NCBI GenBank assembly: GCA_963969595.1
Contig: OZ018409.1
Span: 870,501 to 934,500, forward strand
DNA from: Neckera pumila
Taxonomy: Eukaryota > Streptophyta > Bryopsida > Hypnales > Neckeraceae
Reading direction: 5' to 3'
Length of the DNA: 64,000 nucleotides
Below are positions 25,125 to 38,459 of this stretch, one piece after another (position 1 is the first letter of the stretch; each line of letters begins with the position of its first letter). The position numbers and the translations under genes are program-made. The notes under the pieces are model-generated. The model worked only from the letters and a program-made list of their open reading frames with translations, was not told the origin of the DNA and did not search any database.

Positions 25125-28100
25125 ATGGCCTCGCTGCGGGCCGGCCTGGAGTTAGCAGGGCCGTCGTCGAGGGAGCAGCCGCAGAGACCAGTAGGATTGG
25201 TGCGGGCGCCCGTGGCGGGGACGAGCAGTGCGCCGGTGTCCGTCGCGGTGAAGCCTGCGCCGGGATGGGCGGGGTATGGGAGTTTGTTGGCCATTCTGGA
25301 GCCCGTGTTGGAAGCGCGGAGGCGAGAGGCAGGTCAGGGCGGGTCATCAGCTGTGGTGGATGGGCGGGACAGTGGCGAGGAGAGTGGGAGCGGGCGGGAT
25401 AAGGCGGACGGAGGTAGCGTATCGAGGGGGCAACGGAGTGGTCGCGGGAATTCGAATGGGAGGCGGCGCTTGGGTAAGCTGAACTCGAGGAAAGGCCAGT
25501 CGTGGGACAGTGGACTCACGCATAGAGGAGAGGAGCTTTTGCGAAAGATTTTGGCGTTGTCGAACGAGGACGGCGTGAGCGAGATTTTGACGGCAGCGGA
25601 GTCGACTCTCTCGAGTAGGGAGCTCTTGTCGATTATTAAAGGATTGGGAAGGGAGGGGCAATGGAATGAGTCGCTCGTGGTTTTCAATTGGATGCGAGAA
25701 CGGCCGAAATTTAAGCCGGATGGGGTGACAATTGCCGTCATGTTGAGGATTCTTGGACGTGAGTCACAACTCACAGCTGTGTCGCTGCTCTTTGAGAGCT
25801 TAAGAATGGAAGGATATCCTTTAGATGTTTATGCGTATACTTCTTTGATTACAGTGCTCTCGCGGAATCGGAAATTTAAGGAAGCCCTAGGGTTTTTCAA
25901 GCAGATGAAAGACGAAGGACCGCTACCGAATATTGTGACGTATAACGTGATCATAGATTTGTACGGGAAGAAGGGGAGGTCTTGGGAGAATATTCTGGAA
26001 TTGTTTGATGAGATGAAAGCTCGGGGAATTCGACCGGATGAATACACTTACAATACAGCCATTACTGCCTGTGCAAGTGACTCATTATGCGAAGAAGCTA
26101 AGGAGCTATTTACTCAGATGAAGGCGACAAATTGTACACCTGATAGGGTAACGTATAATGCACTTTTGGACGTATATGGGAAGGCAGGGTGGCATAAGGA
26201 AGCTGCAAACGTTCTTAAGGAGATGGAAAGTGCCCGCTGCCCGCCTAACATTGTAACATACAATGAACTTCTGTCTGCATTTGGAAGAGCTGGATTGTAT
26301 AATGCAGCTTCCGAGATGAAAGAATCAATGGTTACCAAAGGTATCGTGCCGGATGTTTTCACTTATACTAGTCTGCTTTCAGCTTACAGCAGGGCAGGAC
26401 GAGTTGAACAAGCTATGGAGATTTACCAGGAGATGCGAACGAATGGTTGCACTCCAAATTCATTCACTTTTAATGCATTAATTGATATGCACGGCAAGAA
26501 AAAGAATTTCAACGAGATGATGCTGATATTTGAGGATATGCAGGTGCGTGAGAGAGCTTTGCAATGCGTTTCCGTATCACTTCCTCACTTCCTCACTTCC
26601 TCACTACTTCCACGTTTCTTTTCCGTTACCATTCTCCAAGTCCATCATGGTTTCACCGGAATTGACAGACTGGATCCATGGTAGTTGTCCATTTAGGAGT
26701 GCGCCAAATTTTAAGGTGGTTCCATTAATCATTGGAAGTTCAGGCGGACGCGGAAGTTTTTTTTGACACCATAGATGCTCTGAGCGGTTACTCAAAATCG
26801 TAGGATTTTCGTTTGTAGGCTGTTCTGATTCGTTACCTGAATTTCTTTGCAGGCTTGTGGGTGTGAACCTGACATCGTTACTTGGAATACGTTATTGGGA
26901 GTATTTGGCAAGAATGGAATGTATGCAGAGGTCTTGAAGGTCAGCTTTTACTCTCCTTTGAGCATCTGTACCCATGCGCGTTGAATTTGAAGGGCTAAAA
27001 GTTTATATCTATATTTGAAAAGCCCTCAAATTTCTTGTCTCCCATACTCACCATATGTGCCCTATAAATAGCCGATCGACCAATCACCAAGTGTAATATA
27101 AAATAAAGTTCACTGAACTTAGATTTGAAGATTTGAAGGGTCATTGCTTGACACGGAGGATTGAGTGCCATGGAAATATGGGCCCAGACACGTATCATCC
27201 AAGTTTGGCGAGTGTAAGACTTTTTCAGGGCCACGGTGCGGATGCTCTTAGTGTTTGGTGTGTCAACCTTGATCTCTATCGGTGGTATAGTCGGGGTTTG
27301 TGTAGGCGCTTAACTCCTATTCATCGGCCACATTTAATTGAAGAATATGTGCGCTGGTTGACAGATTTTTCGGGGAATGAAGAAGGCAGGTTTTGAACCA
27401 GAAAAGGCGACTTTCAATACTCTCATTGAGGCGTATGGAAGATGTGGGTCTTCAGATCAGGCTATGAGCATATATGATGGCATGCTGCAAGCTGGCTGCA
27501 CACCAGACTTGGCCACTTTCAATACCTTACTAGCTGCTCTCGCTAGAGAAGGTCGGTGGGAGCATGCAGAGTTGGTTCTGGATGAGCTGAAGAGGAGTAG
27601 TTATAAACCGAACGACATTGCGTATGCCTCAATGCTTCATGCCTATGCAAACGGTGGAGAATTAGGAAAATTAAGCGAATTGGTAGACTCTCTACGTACG
27701 ATATTCGTGCCATTTTCCAAGATTCTCCTGAAGACGCTTGTCCTAGTTTACAGGTATGTCAAGTAATTCCAGACCACTACAACTCATTGCTGAAAAGAGC
27801 TTTATACGTTTCAGAATTTTTTTCAGAATGTCGTCCTAACTTACCTTTTCTGTTCCTGCAGTAAATGCAGTCTAGTTGAGGAAGCTGAGCAAGCCTTTTT
27901 TGCTATGAAGCACCATGGGTACCTATCAGACACCAGCACCTTTAACGCCATGATTTCGATGTATGGAAAGAAAGGAATGATGGACTTGGCAACTGATACT
28001 TACGCTTTGTTGCGGAAGACTGGTCTGGATCCAGATGTTGTCACTTATAACTGCCTGATGAGTATGTATGGACGAGAAGGGATGTATCGAAAATGTGAAG

Positions 28101-28935
28101 CAATTTTGAGAGAGTGCTCAATTGCAGGAGAAACTCCCGACCTTGTTTCATACAACACTGTCATATTTGCGTACAGGTACTTTCGCACTGTTTGCGTTTT
28201 AATGTTTGCTTTGATGTGTTGAACTCAACATTTGAATTGAAGCGCATAAAATAGAGAAAATGACAGAGAATTGTAGAGTTATGGATGCCCTGAGTCCGTT
28301 TCGAATAGCAAATGGCCCCAGGGTGTCAGGAGGTCAACTGAAGAACGTTATGCACTCTCGTATTTTCTGCAACCAGATCGATCACCGAATTTTAGGAGCA
28401 AATTTTTTTTGGAATTTGCATCAAGACTTTGATTTCTTCGTTTTAGCCTTTTTCAATGAAGACGACTGATTATGTTTCATCTCATGCAGTGGCTTGGGAT
28501 TTGCCATCAGGTGTGATTATTTTATTGCATTAGTAGACTGATACATTTCTATTTTACTTTCATGAGCTGAGAACCTTTGTATCTTTGTATCTTTGCAGTA
28601 AACATGGCCATCTGGAGGAAGCAACTCGGATCTTTCACGAGATGGTCAGCAAGGGTCTACCGCCAGATACATTTACCTACAATACCTTTGTTGCTTGCTA
28701 TTCAAATCGAGGAATGCTAACGGAGGCATTAAATGTGGTTAAGCACATGAAGAAGAGTGGCTGCAAGCCAGGCGAGGTGACATACCGTACTTTAGTGGAT
28801 GCCTACTGCAAATTGGGTAGACTTGAAGAGGTAGAACGAATTCTGAAGTTCATCAAAAATTCTGATCCAAATTTCGACAAGGTGGCTTTTCGCAGAATAG
28901 CTGCTCGAGTCAACGAGTATGAGAAGCGATCCTAA
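25125..28935 (+). CDS. P-class PPR protein, At5g02860-like
   Basis: Five exons: 25125-26543, 26853-26939, 27365-27753, 27862-28176 and 28599-28935. All junctions are GT-AG with consistent phase, giving 848 residues and a TAA stop. The first ~60 residues are rich in Ser, Ala, Pro and Arg, acid-poor and transit-peptide-like. A low-complexity linker (about 65-135) leads into a continuous run of about 17 PPR motifs from roughly residue 180 to 830 ('PDVFTYTSLLSAYSRAG', 'PDVVTYNCLMSMYGREG' are typical). There is no E, DYW or SMR tail, so it belongs to the pure P class, which binds organellar RNA for stabilisation, processing or translation. Motif order and the 'LLKTLVLVYSK' break align without gaps to what I recall of Arabidopsis At5g02860 (819 residues). 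Exon 1 is GC-rich at its 5' end, unlike its surroundings. Intron 1 has a CTTCCTCACT tandem triplet near 26578-26607. RNA target and organelle are inferred. Confidence 0.93.
28490..28510 (+). other. Candidate 21-nt cassette microexon in PPR intron 4
   Basis: Inside intron 4 a 21-nt segment is preceded by ATGCAG and followed by GTGTGA. Inclusion would keep the frame (phase 2 on both sides) and insert seven residues without a stop. Skipping it reproduces the normal PPR repeat length, so the skipped form should be the main product. Confidence 0.35.
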
Positions 28936-29704
28936 AGACTGGTTTCTTCAATGTTAGACCCACTAGCGGTCAAGAAGTTCTTTTTATTCTCTTCTTGAAC
29001 CCAATATTGAACCCCATAATTTGGCCTCTTTGCAGTTAACCACTGCTTATAGAATATAGGGCGTTTTTGACAAAAGCAGAATACTCGAGATTCGTTATTC
29101 CAGGACTGAGTCTTCAGTTGTGAAATATTAGAAAATATAATTATAAGAGCATTGATTCCTGGTTGGATTTGTTTCACTGCTTGTTGGAAAGTGCATATGC
29201 ACGAGGACTCTCCACTAGCTGATCCTATGCCAGGTGAAACTCAACCATGGGAGCATGACCTTCGAATTTGCTAGAGTGCCGTATACTCAAAGACACTCGT
29301 CTTTTGCAACTGCTGTCAGTGCTATGGGAGGAATTCATTTACTTGAAATAGCTGGAACCATTGATCCCCAGCCCTTGTCAATTGCTTAATGTCATTTAGC
29401 TGTCTATCATTGTATTCTTTTTTTCCCATTTTCCTTTTGGAGCCCATCTGGTAATGGTGACAGATTAATTCATTTGGGCAAATTTTTAACCCCGGAGTTG
29501 GTGTTGAGTTGTCAACAGCAGTTGCATAATATGATTTACGAAGCTTCACGAAGGTAAGAAAACACATTAGTGTGATTTGAAGTGGGTACCTCCAAAATGG
29601 CATTGTGCCTTAAACCGTAGCCTATAGGAAGCCCCTAAATGGTGTCAGTGAAAATTGCACCTCCATTTCTTCAAAGCAGCATTGGCCTTAACTAATACAA
29701 GGAT
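28936..29704. other. 3' region of the PPR gene
   Basis: It should begin with the PPR 3' untranslated region. No further gene is recognised; a minus-strand frame at 29322-29603 has no family resemblance. Confidence 0.4.
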
Positions 29705-30636
29705 TTAACCCCTAAAGCATTGAACATGCTTTTTTGATAACATAGCATTTTTGGACAGCTCACTACAAGCGGAGTTTTTATTTATTTTCTTTGAAATTTT
29801 CACACAACATTTTCCCGAGGAGTAGCTTTAAGGCCCAATAATTTTCAAAACTCTTGGCTGCATGGTTAAAAAGTTATTGTATGATATGTGACTTTCAATG
29901 CTCGGCAGACAGCTAAAAAAATTCTTAAAAAATCACTTTTTAAAAAAGTAAAAATTTGAAATTGGTTCTCTATATTTATATATACATGGAAAGCTTTAAA
30001 TTATTCCATTTTGATTTATGAGATGAAAATTATGAGGTGTTTTAGTTTGCAGGCAGTTACAGATTCCCTACTCTAAACTAAACTTTGAAGTACTTTATTT
30101 AACTCAATTTTCAATATTTTTGAAAAAAAATAAAAACATTGGGTATAGATAAGTTATTACAACATTATAACCATTGGGATTGGCATTTTTCAATTCTTTA
30201 ATTAAATTCTTAACAATTCAGTGTTTTGAATCATTCTCTACTTTTTTCTACTTACTATTTTTTTCCTGTATGTTGTATAATTCCAAATGATCTGAAAGTT
30301 TTCAAGCATATAGCCAACTTGACTTCAAAAATGAATCCAAAGAGTAACCACCATTTTGGACATTTTTCCATACAAATGTGACGTTGTGAAGTGCAGGTGC
30401 CCAGTTTTTCGCAGGGACAAAAAATGGATTTTTCTCAATTCAAATACTAATATCTTGCAATCTACATGGTGGAAAATTCTGAAATTTTTTGACATATTCT
30501 CAAACCAGTGCACTACAAAATCTTACGGTTATATGTGTCCAAAAATGTTTTTTTTCTAAAGTTTGGTACTTGTATTAGAAATGGCAGTTTTAGAGCGTTT
30601 TTGGTAAAAACATAGTCAAAAACCTTTAGGGGTTAA
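29705..30636. mobile_element. TTAA-type non-autonomous transposon, copy 2 (subfamily beta)
   Basis: Termini TTAA-CCCCTAAAG and CCTTTAGGGG-TTAA, 932 bp. The interior matches 42019-42945 and, in pieces, 32487-33905. No ORF. Confidence 0.85.
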
Positions 30637-31131
30637 CAAATAAATGCAATAAGGCTTGTCAAAGATAAAAAAAAAATGCTCATGTTATTAAATCCTCAGG
30701 TTAGTAAATCTTCAATCTTCAAATTATATTAAGCACGTATCACAGATGTCATTAAATCCTCATGTTATATCATATGACTCACAAAACACAAGGATATAAA
30801 ATCATGGATTTACGAGCTTGTATACTTTTTTTAATAAATATGAATAACACAATTGCACCTCCATGTCTCTTTTTCTTCTGACACCATGGGAAGGTGGGCT
30901 TTTGAATGTGACCATTCTCTTTCAATGCAGCCTATGAGTGGTTTCAAACACTCTACTTTTAAAACTTTGTCTCCTTACTGTAGTCTAATTTTTGTCAGAA
31001 TCAAAAAATTGATTGTTCAATACTTCCTTTTCTACACATTGCTTTGCTCTCTTGTATTCATTATTTACTAGTTAGCCTTCAAAGTAACCACAATTGAATT
31101 TGTGGCAGTTTTGGGTCTTGGATGTACCTAC
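30637..31131. other. AT-rich spacer, nothing recognised
   Basis: No gene, and no repeat shared with the rest of the window was noticed. Confidence 0.4.
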
Positions 31132-31394
31132 CATTAGAGGAGATTCAGGCCTCTAAAAGACTGTGAGTTTCCGGACTGTGGAAACTCTGCAGGAATGCTA
31201 GGATGCTGCCAAATGGACAGGCTGACGTGGCCAAGCAATTGCCAAGTCAAATTTTTTTTAGTATTCTTTTAACATTTTAACAATTTTTTTTTTTTTTTTT
31301 TTGAATAACTTCTTTTTTCTGACAACAATGTACCATTTCCAACATCGGGAACAGCCCTAAAATAGTCTTCTAGAGGCTCAAATGTCCTCTACAG
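31132..31394. mobile_element. MITE, 'CATTAGAG' family, copy 1
   Basis: The left end CATTAGAGGAGATTCAGGCC and the right end, read inward, 'GTAGAGGACATTTGAGCC' are inverted. It is about 260 bp and includes a long T-run near 31290. Related to 43057-43469. Confidence 0.55.
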
Positions 31395-32486
31395 CTTAGC
31401 ATGTGTCTATCCATGCATTACTATTTTAATTCCAAAAAATTGTGAAAAATTACAAAGAATTCATTTCTTGTTAGAATGTCTTGATTCTACTTGTAAATGG
31501 CTTCTCTTAAACTTTTCAATCTCTGAAAAATATGTGAGTTGACAAATAGCATCTCCAAGGTACCAAGATAGCAAATTGGGGTGGTAATAGGTTGCTTTAC
31601 TTTAGTGTCTATGACACCAAAGGTTACAAGTAGTAGAGGTTGTTGAATTTTAGAAAAGATTTTGGGTCCGTAGGTGTCCACATCAGAATTGGCTATTATC
31701 CAAAATGATCTTCCCTAAATAGCCAAGAAATACCAACATGGTTGTTGCCAACAAAGAGCCTTAATAAGTGATGACATTAGGTTTTAGGTGCTTTGCTACC
31801 AGTAGTAGCAAATCATGAAAAGAAATGATACAACAATGTCATCATTTGCTTGTTCCATGGGTGTATTCAATAAACATGGTTGTCTACATTGTATTGCACA
31901 CCAGGATTATCCTTCATCCAAAATATACTATTCAATTTAACATCTTCATTGCTTGAGGACACAAGGTGCCAATACGGCCTACATTTGTACATGACAAGGA
32001 TACACGGCCATTGCCACATAGGTTGGGCATGAGTGCAGTGTTGCCAACTCAATGTATACCACCAACATACCATTAGGTCACAAGTTTGATTTAAACATGT
32101 GACAATGACCACATTACTACAATCTTTATAAACTAATAGATTGAGTATATTCTAAAAATCATAAATATTGGGGATTTTATTTCACCCAATAAAATTTTAA
32201 AATTCATATATTTTTAACTACAAAATTCATAAATTTAAGAATCTTCATTCCCCTTATTAAAGAATCTTGAAAATTTTGCATTTGTGTTAAAAGTCCTTTT
32301 TACCAATAAATTTGAGATAAATTTGAAAAATTTCTAAATTTTATTTAGATTTTTGAAATAATTGACTTGCAAAAGAGTGTTCCTTGCACCTCAAGATGAC
32401 CAAATAATTTGTTGAAATGATCTAATTTCTCAATTAGTTATGGCAATTTTTCAATCAATTATGTCAACATGTAGTTGAAAAATGCT

Positions 32487-33905
32487 TTAGCCCCTAAAGG
32501 ATCAAGCTATTTTTTTTTGGCAATATAACAATTTTGAGCAGCTCACTACAAATGGGATTTTTGTTTCTATTTTTTTAAATTTTCACAAAACATGAGGATG
32601 AGGGTTTTCTTTAGGGCGTTAAAATTTTCATGGTTAAAAAATAATTGTATTATATGTAGTTTTTTTCCTAATCTTGACAATTAAGATAGATAAAAAAATC
32701 ACTTTTCAAAAACAAAAATTTGAAATTGATTTTCAAGATTTATATATACGTGAAAAGCTGTAAATCATTCCATTTTGATCAATGAAATGAAATTATGACG
32801 AATTCTCGTTTGTAAGCAGTTGTGGATTCTCTACTCTAAGAAAACTTTGAAGTTCTTTATTTAACCCCTAAAGGTTTTTGACTATATTTTCACCAAAAAT
32901 GCTCCAAAACTGCCATTTCTAATACAGGTACCAAATTTTAGAAAACCTTTTTTGGACACATGTAACCGTAGGATCTTGTACTACACTAATTGAAGATGTT
33001 GTGGAAATAATTTCAGAAATTTTCGCCTTGTGGATTGCAAGATAAAGTGTTTGAATTGACAAAAATCCATTTTTTGTCCCTGCGAAAATCTGGGCAGCTG
33101 CACTTCATAAGGTCACATTTGTATGAAAAAATTTCCAAAATGGTGGTTACTCTTTGGATTCATTCTTCAAGGCAAGTTGACTACATTCCTGAAATTTTAG
33201 ATCATTTGGAGTTGTAAAACATATAGGGAAAAAATAGTAAGTAGAAAGAAGTAGAGAATGATTCAAAATACTAAATTGTTAATCATTTATTGAAGGAATT
33301 GAATAATGCCAATCCCAATGGTTATAGTGTTGTAATAAACAATATACACTTAATGGCTTTATTTTTTTCCCAAAATATTGAAAATTGAGTTAAATAAAGG
33401 ACTTTAAAATTTGTTTTAGAGAAGAGATTTCATAACTACCCATAAACTATCCTAAACTAGGAATCCTTGTAACTTTTAACTCATTAATCAAAATGGAATG
33501 ATTCAAAGCTTCCCGCATATATATAAATCTAAAGAACCAACTTCAAATTTTTGTTTTTTTAAAAAGTGATTTTAAAGAAGTTTTTAGAGCTGCCCAAGCT
33601 GCTCGCCAAATGTTGAAAATTACATATTATGCAATAACATTTTAACCGTATAGTCAAAAGTTATGAAAAATGTTGGGCCTTAAAGCTACTCCCCGGAAAA
33701 ATGCTATGTTAAGTTTTCAAAGAAAAAAAAAAAAAATCCATTCATAGTGAGTTGCCCAAAATTGCTATGTTGCCAAAAAAACTCAGTTTGGTCTTTTTAA
33801 TGTTAACTTAATTTTCATTATTTTTGGAAAAAAAATATGTAGATTGTTTATTACAACATTACACCATTGTCATTGATATTTTTCAATTTTTCAACAATTA
33901 TGTAT
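32487..33905. mobile_element. TTAA-type transposon (subfamily beta), split by a second copy
   Basis: It starts at TTAG-CCCCTAAAGG (32487), where the paralogous empty site near 40873 reads GCTTTAAGCC, so the target was TTAA. Its sequence runs to 32860, is interrupted by another copy to 33806, resumes from 33807 and stops near 33905, where the 3' third is deleted. Confidence 0.8.
32861..33806 (-). mobile_element. TTAA-type transposon nested in a relative, inverted
   Basis: Flanked by TTAA at 32861-32864 and 33803-33806. It begins CCCCTAAAGG and ends in a worn terminus. Removing it and one TTAA rejoins the host element exactly as in the uninterrupted copy at 29705-30636 ('CTTTATTTAACTCAATTTT'). 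Confidence 0.85.
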
Positions 33906-34128
33906 AGAGTTTCATGAACCATTATGATAAATTTGTTCATTTGGATGGGATGTATTTTGTACATCCTTATACATTTTCATCCAAAATTTGAAAGCACATT
34001 TGAATTTTAAACTGAGTTCTAGCATATTAAAGAAAACAAAAATATATTTCTTAGGCAAGAAAATGATACTTCAAAATGTGTGATGCCTACTAGTACTTGA
34101 AAAAAATATGAGCTTAAATCTTAATGTA

Positions 34129-34364
34129 CAGTAGAACTTCTCTTAGTGCATAGTGTTGGGACTATGCACTAAGAGAGGTTTATGCATTTGGAGAGGTGCA
34201 GTACTGTTCACTGCCTAACATGGCTTCCAACTATAGGGCCTCCAACCACATGGCTTCTAACTACAAGGCCTCTAATCACTGTTCATCAATGAAGGCTTCA
34301 AAGTACTATCTCTCTTAGTGCATATTATGCACTAACAGAGTATGTACTAAGAGAGGTTCTATTG
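34129..34364. mobile_element. Emigrant/pogo-like MITE
   Basis: The ends CAGTAGAACTTCTCTTAG and CTAAGAGAGGTTCTATTG are inverted, flanked by TA at 34127-34128 and 34365-34366. It is 236 bp with additional internal inverted pieces (about 34150 and 34310). The termini recall the CAGTA-AACCTCT ends of Emigrant/Lemi elements of the Tc1-mariner superfamily. Confidence 0.75.
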
Positions 34365-37131
34365 TATAACCAATGTAAATTTAATTTCATTGCTTTTGGT
34401 GTATTCTACTATTTTGTCATTTTTAGGCAATAGATCGACATGTAAATCTTTACATTGTCCTACTAAATGTTTAGAGCTTTGTGTACATTTGATTCTGAAT
34501 TTATAGTTCTAGAATCGGACCAATTTAATGAAATTGATATTGTCGTGAATGGATCTCACGTGTTATTGTTTTTGTAGCATACAAACATTGTTCAATAAGA
34601 ATTTGTATTTGGAGAAGCTATTTGTTAACTTACATATTTGAAAGAGAGAGAAATTTGGGAGCATCCATGTGCAAGTAGAATCAAGACATTCCAATAAGAC
34701 ATGAATTTTCTATGATTTTTCAAAGTTTGTTGGGACTAAATTGGCAAAAAATGGGATAGTGGGTAGACCTATGCTAGACTACATGCTAATGTATTGCTTC
34801 CCTAAGGCCTAAGCACATTGTCATGATATTAAATGGCTACTAAGATTGTGGTAATGAATAGGTGATTGATGCACATGGGAGGGTTGGATAGTATATATCA
34901 GAATTGGATGACTGACAACATTGGGTTGTTCTACCTGAAATCAATCCACTTTCTGATCTTGACTAATGAGACTTAAGTCTTAATCCTTGAACGCCGCCGG
35001 AGACACTATCAATGTGTTTGATGGATGACTTCATTTGAATTGTGGAGGGAAGTGACGAATTTTCACCCAATATATTTTGGAGAAGTTGCTCAAGTAGTGT
35101 TGCAAATTCCCTCATTATAGTATTATTGAATTTTCTAAAAAAGAAGATGCTTGATCCATGGATCACCCTTGTACTCTTATAGCATATTTGATTTATTTCT
35201 TGTTATTTACTCTTGATGTGAATTTTAGCTCTAAAAATGATACTATTTGAACTTGAGTCTATCTAATGAAAATAGGAAATGAAATTATCAAGTGTAGTTT
35301 CTCCCCCAATTAAAATTTTTGGAAAATTCAGAACTATCAATATTTCAAAGCAATATGAACTTTGGACCTATAACTATGGTTTATTGATTTTCTAATTTTA
35401 GAAAGACATGATAACTTGGTTTATACCATGATATCAAACACTGTAATATCCATCTATGGTGAAATTTTAGATATTTTGAGAATACTTTGTATTTGATATG
35501 AATTTTCTTCATTAATTTCATTAAAAAAACATAGTAGTTTCAAAACTTTCTAAAAAATTGAATGCAAATAGATGGTGAAAAGAGATTTAAAAGCAACATT
35601 ACAAGTTTTATTTTCATAATAGAAGTATATCGTAGATTTATAATATAGAGCAAAATTAACAGTATACTAAGTATAGAAGTGCTTTTGATCTGAGTCAATC
35701 TCAATTTAGAAAAGTAGAGTTATTCTCAAAATAGGAATATGGCCAATTTAACGAAAGTTCAGTTCAAACTTCGATAAACTACTCCTTTTTAGTAGTTTTC
35801 CAGTATTTTCAAGTGGTCAGGAGTAAAATTTGCACTTCTAAATCTAGGATCTAGTATTCTAGTACTATGGACCAATATTTTAGGAAGGTGCCCAAGTATT
35901 GGATTATGGCCAATTCAACAAAATTGACTACTATAGCATAACTGAACCTACGTACTCAACTATCCCAGCCACGTCTTCATGAAATCCAGGTACTAATTTT
36001 CACCGTTTTCTCCAGTGAATAGATTTAACAGCTTTGGGACACGGTTTTTGTTTGCACCTATCGCCGTACTTCTGGGTGCCCGTATCCGTGCACTAATTGT
36101 GTCCCGAGGTGTTAGGTCTACTCCCTAGAGAAAACTGTGAAAATCATTTAGTGCCCGGGCTTAGTGAAGACGTGGCTGGGATAGTTCAGTGGGTCCAGTT
36201 GTAGACTTATGGTCAATTTTGTTAAGTTCCCGCCATATTCCAATTCTTTGGCACCTTTCCAAAATATCAGTCCATAGTATGTGACTCGACATTTAAAAGT
36301 GTAGATTCTACTCCACTTGAAAATTTTGGAAAACTCCTAAAATTGAGTATGTTATGGAAGTTTGAAGTTGAAGATTTTGGATTGCTTTTCTAAATTGAGA
36401 TGGACATAAAATTTTCTATAAGTCTATTAATATTGTTCAATACTACAAATCTACAATATTCTTCTTTTATGAAAATTTCAAATGTTATAATCAAGTTTGC
36501 GATTGATATGAACTATTCTTATTTTCTTCATGAATATTTTATGAATATTTCAAATCCTCATTCTACAATGAAAGAGTTTGCAAATTATTTAATTGCTTTC
36601 ATTTTTGAAAATAAAAAATGTAAAATTCACTTATAAATAGTGGAAAATTATGAACAATGGGTCGTTGCAAGAAACATTTGTCTTTTTTTTGTCCCCGGCA
36701 CTAGCCTTGGATAATCAATTATTTTTTCATGACTTTTATGTGGAATGTCTATTTTCTATGCAATTTAAATGGAAGGCACATATGGTGGTTTCAAACATTG
36801 CAAATTTTTTTCTAATTTTTTAAAAATTAGTTTTATCAATATTGAGGGCTTTACTGATATTTGCGGTTTTACTGATATTCACAACTCCAACCTTGTTTGT
36901 TTTTTTAAGATTAAAATGAATATCATTAACATTTTCTACACTATTCAATTATGCCACAATATAAATTTCTGAAAATTTCATTAGGTGCCATAGTTAATGA
37001 TATTTTGGATAATTTTCAACAACTTTGACCCTAATGTAAGGTATGCTTAAAAAATATAATTTTTTTTACCATAGATGTATATTATATATAGTATAGAACA
37101 TCATAGTATAAATCAAAGTTATCGTGGCACT

Positions 37132-37730
37132 TTAATCCCTAAAAGTCCACTGTCCCTGCGGGGAACAAATGGGATTTTGGGCAGGTACCTATGGGGCTAA
37201 ATTTTTGTTGTGATTTTCCGAAACTTTTTGTGAAGATAGAAAAATTGCTAAGCTTTGTGGGGATATAGTTTTTTTTCAATTGGTGATCGGGAAAAAAAAT
37301 TATGCCCAAATAAGCTCAAAACAGCGTTTAGAGGGCAACCAAAACAATTTTGCAAATTTTTAATTTTTATCTTTAAATTTATTTTTTCTTATGGATTATA
37401 TTTTTGTCTATTTGGAATGCTCAGTTTGATTCATTTCATTTGGATTTGGTATGAGAAAATTATGGACAATTTTGTTTTGACAATTAGAGCATCTTCCTAA
37501 AAAAAATAACTTGTAGGGTTCATTTTTGAATGCAATTTTTACAATTTTTCAAAAAAAGAATTCCACAAGGTTTAGTTTTTTTGTTTGAACCATCTCACCA
37601 TTGGAATTAGTGCATTTTAATTCCATAAAAAAGATATTAATATTTTAGATTTTCTTTCTATCTTATACCTACTTCTACTTAATAATTTTTTTAATAATAA
37701 AAATTAAGTTCCTTTTTGAATTTTTATAGT
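37132..37730. mobile_element. TTAA-type transposon, 3'-truncated (subfamily alpha)
   Basis: It begins TTAA-TCCCTAAAAG and matches the first two thirds of the element at 19555, including the 'GGGCAGGTACCTA' phrase. The distal end is missing. Confidence 0.7.
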
Positions 37731-38459
37731 GAAAATGAAGCTTATCAAATATACCTATTTTTTTTAATTAAAATTCACATCAAGAAAAAATAGCAAGAAA
37801 TACCCCAAATGGCAAAATACACTACAAGGGTGATTTGTGGATTGAGCGTCTTCTTGACATCTTGATCATCTTTAGAAAAGTCATGAAGACCCTAATCAGG
37901 GACTTTGCAATACTATTTATTGAAAATGTACTCAAGTACCCTTCAAATAAATAAATTGGAGGAAAAAACATATTTTCCCATCTTACAATCCAAAATGAAG
38001 TCATCCATCAGACTACTCTAGTCCGCAGCATCTTTACAGGGTAGAACAACCTAATGTTGCCAAGTCACCCAGTTCTGACATCTATTGGACCTTTCCATTT
38101 GCTTTAGCCACCTTTCCATTACCACAATCTTAGAAACCGTTAGCATCATGACAATGCACTTGGGAAGAAAACACATTAGTGTACGGTTTAGCATGGTCTA
38201 TTTCTTGGTCTATCGATATATTATTTTATTATTTAAATTCCAATAGACTTTGAAAAATTATAGAAAATTCATTTTTTGTTGGAATGTCTTGATTCTACTT
38301 GCAAATGGTTTCTCTCAGACTTTTCAATCTTAGAAAAATAAGTGAGTTGATAAGTAACATCTCTAAGGTACCTAGATAGCAAATTTGGGTGGTAATAGGC
38401 TATTCTACCTTAGTGTCTATGACACCAAAGTTGCAAGTAGTAGAGTTTGAACATTAGCG

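Larger units (their letters stand above)
31440..36042. repeat. Partial copy (R1) of a large unknown repeat unit
   Basis: It comprises the inner tip of a left arm (31440-31650), a central part (31.68-34.64) and a right arm (about 34.65-36.04). All parts recur in the fuller copy at 36.04-46.88 kb. No coding sequence is seen. It is interrupted by TTAA-type transposons at 32487 and 32861 and a pogo-type MITE at 34129. Two of these have an empty site in the other copy. Confidence 0.75.

Noticed and set aside
24931..25774. Minus-strand frames of 138 and 146 codons opposite the PPR exon 1
   Set aside because: GC-rich antisense shadows of the PPR coding sequence.
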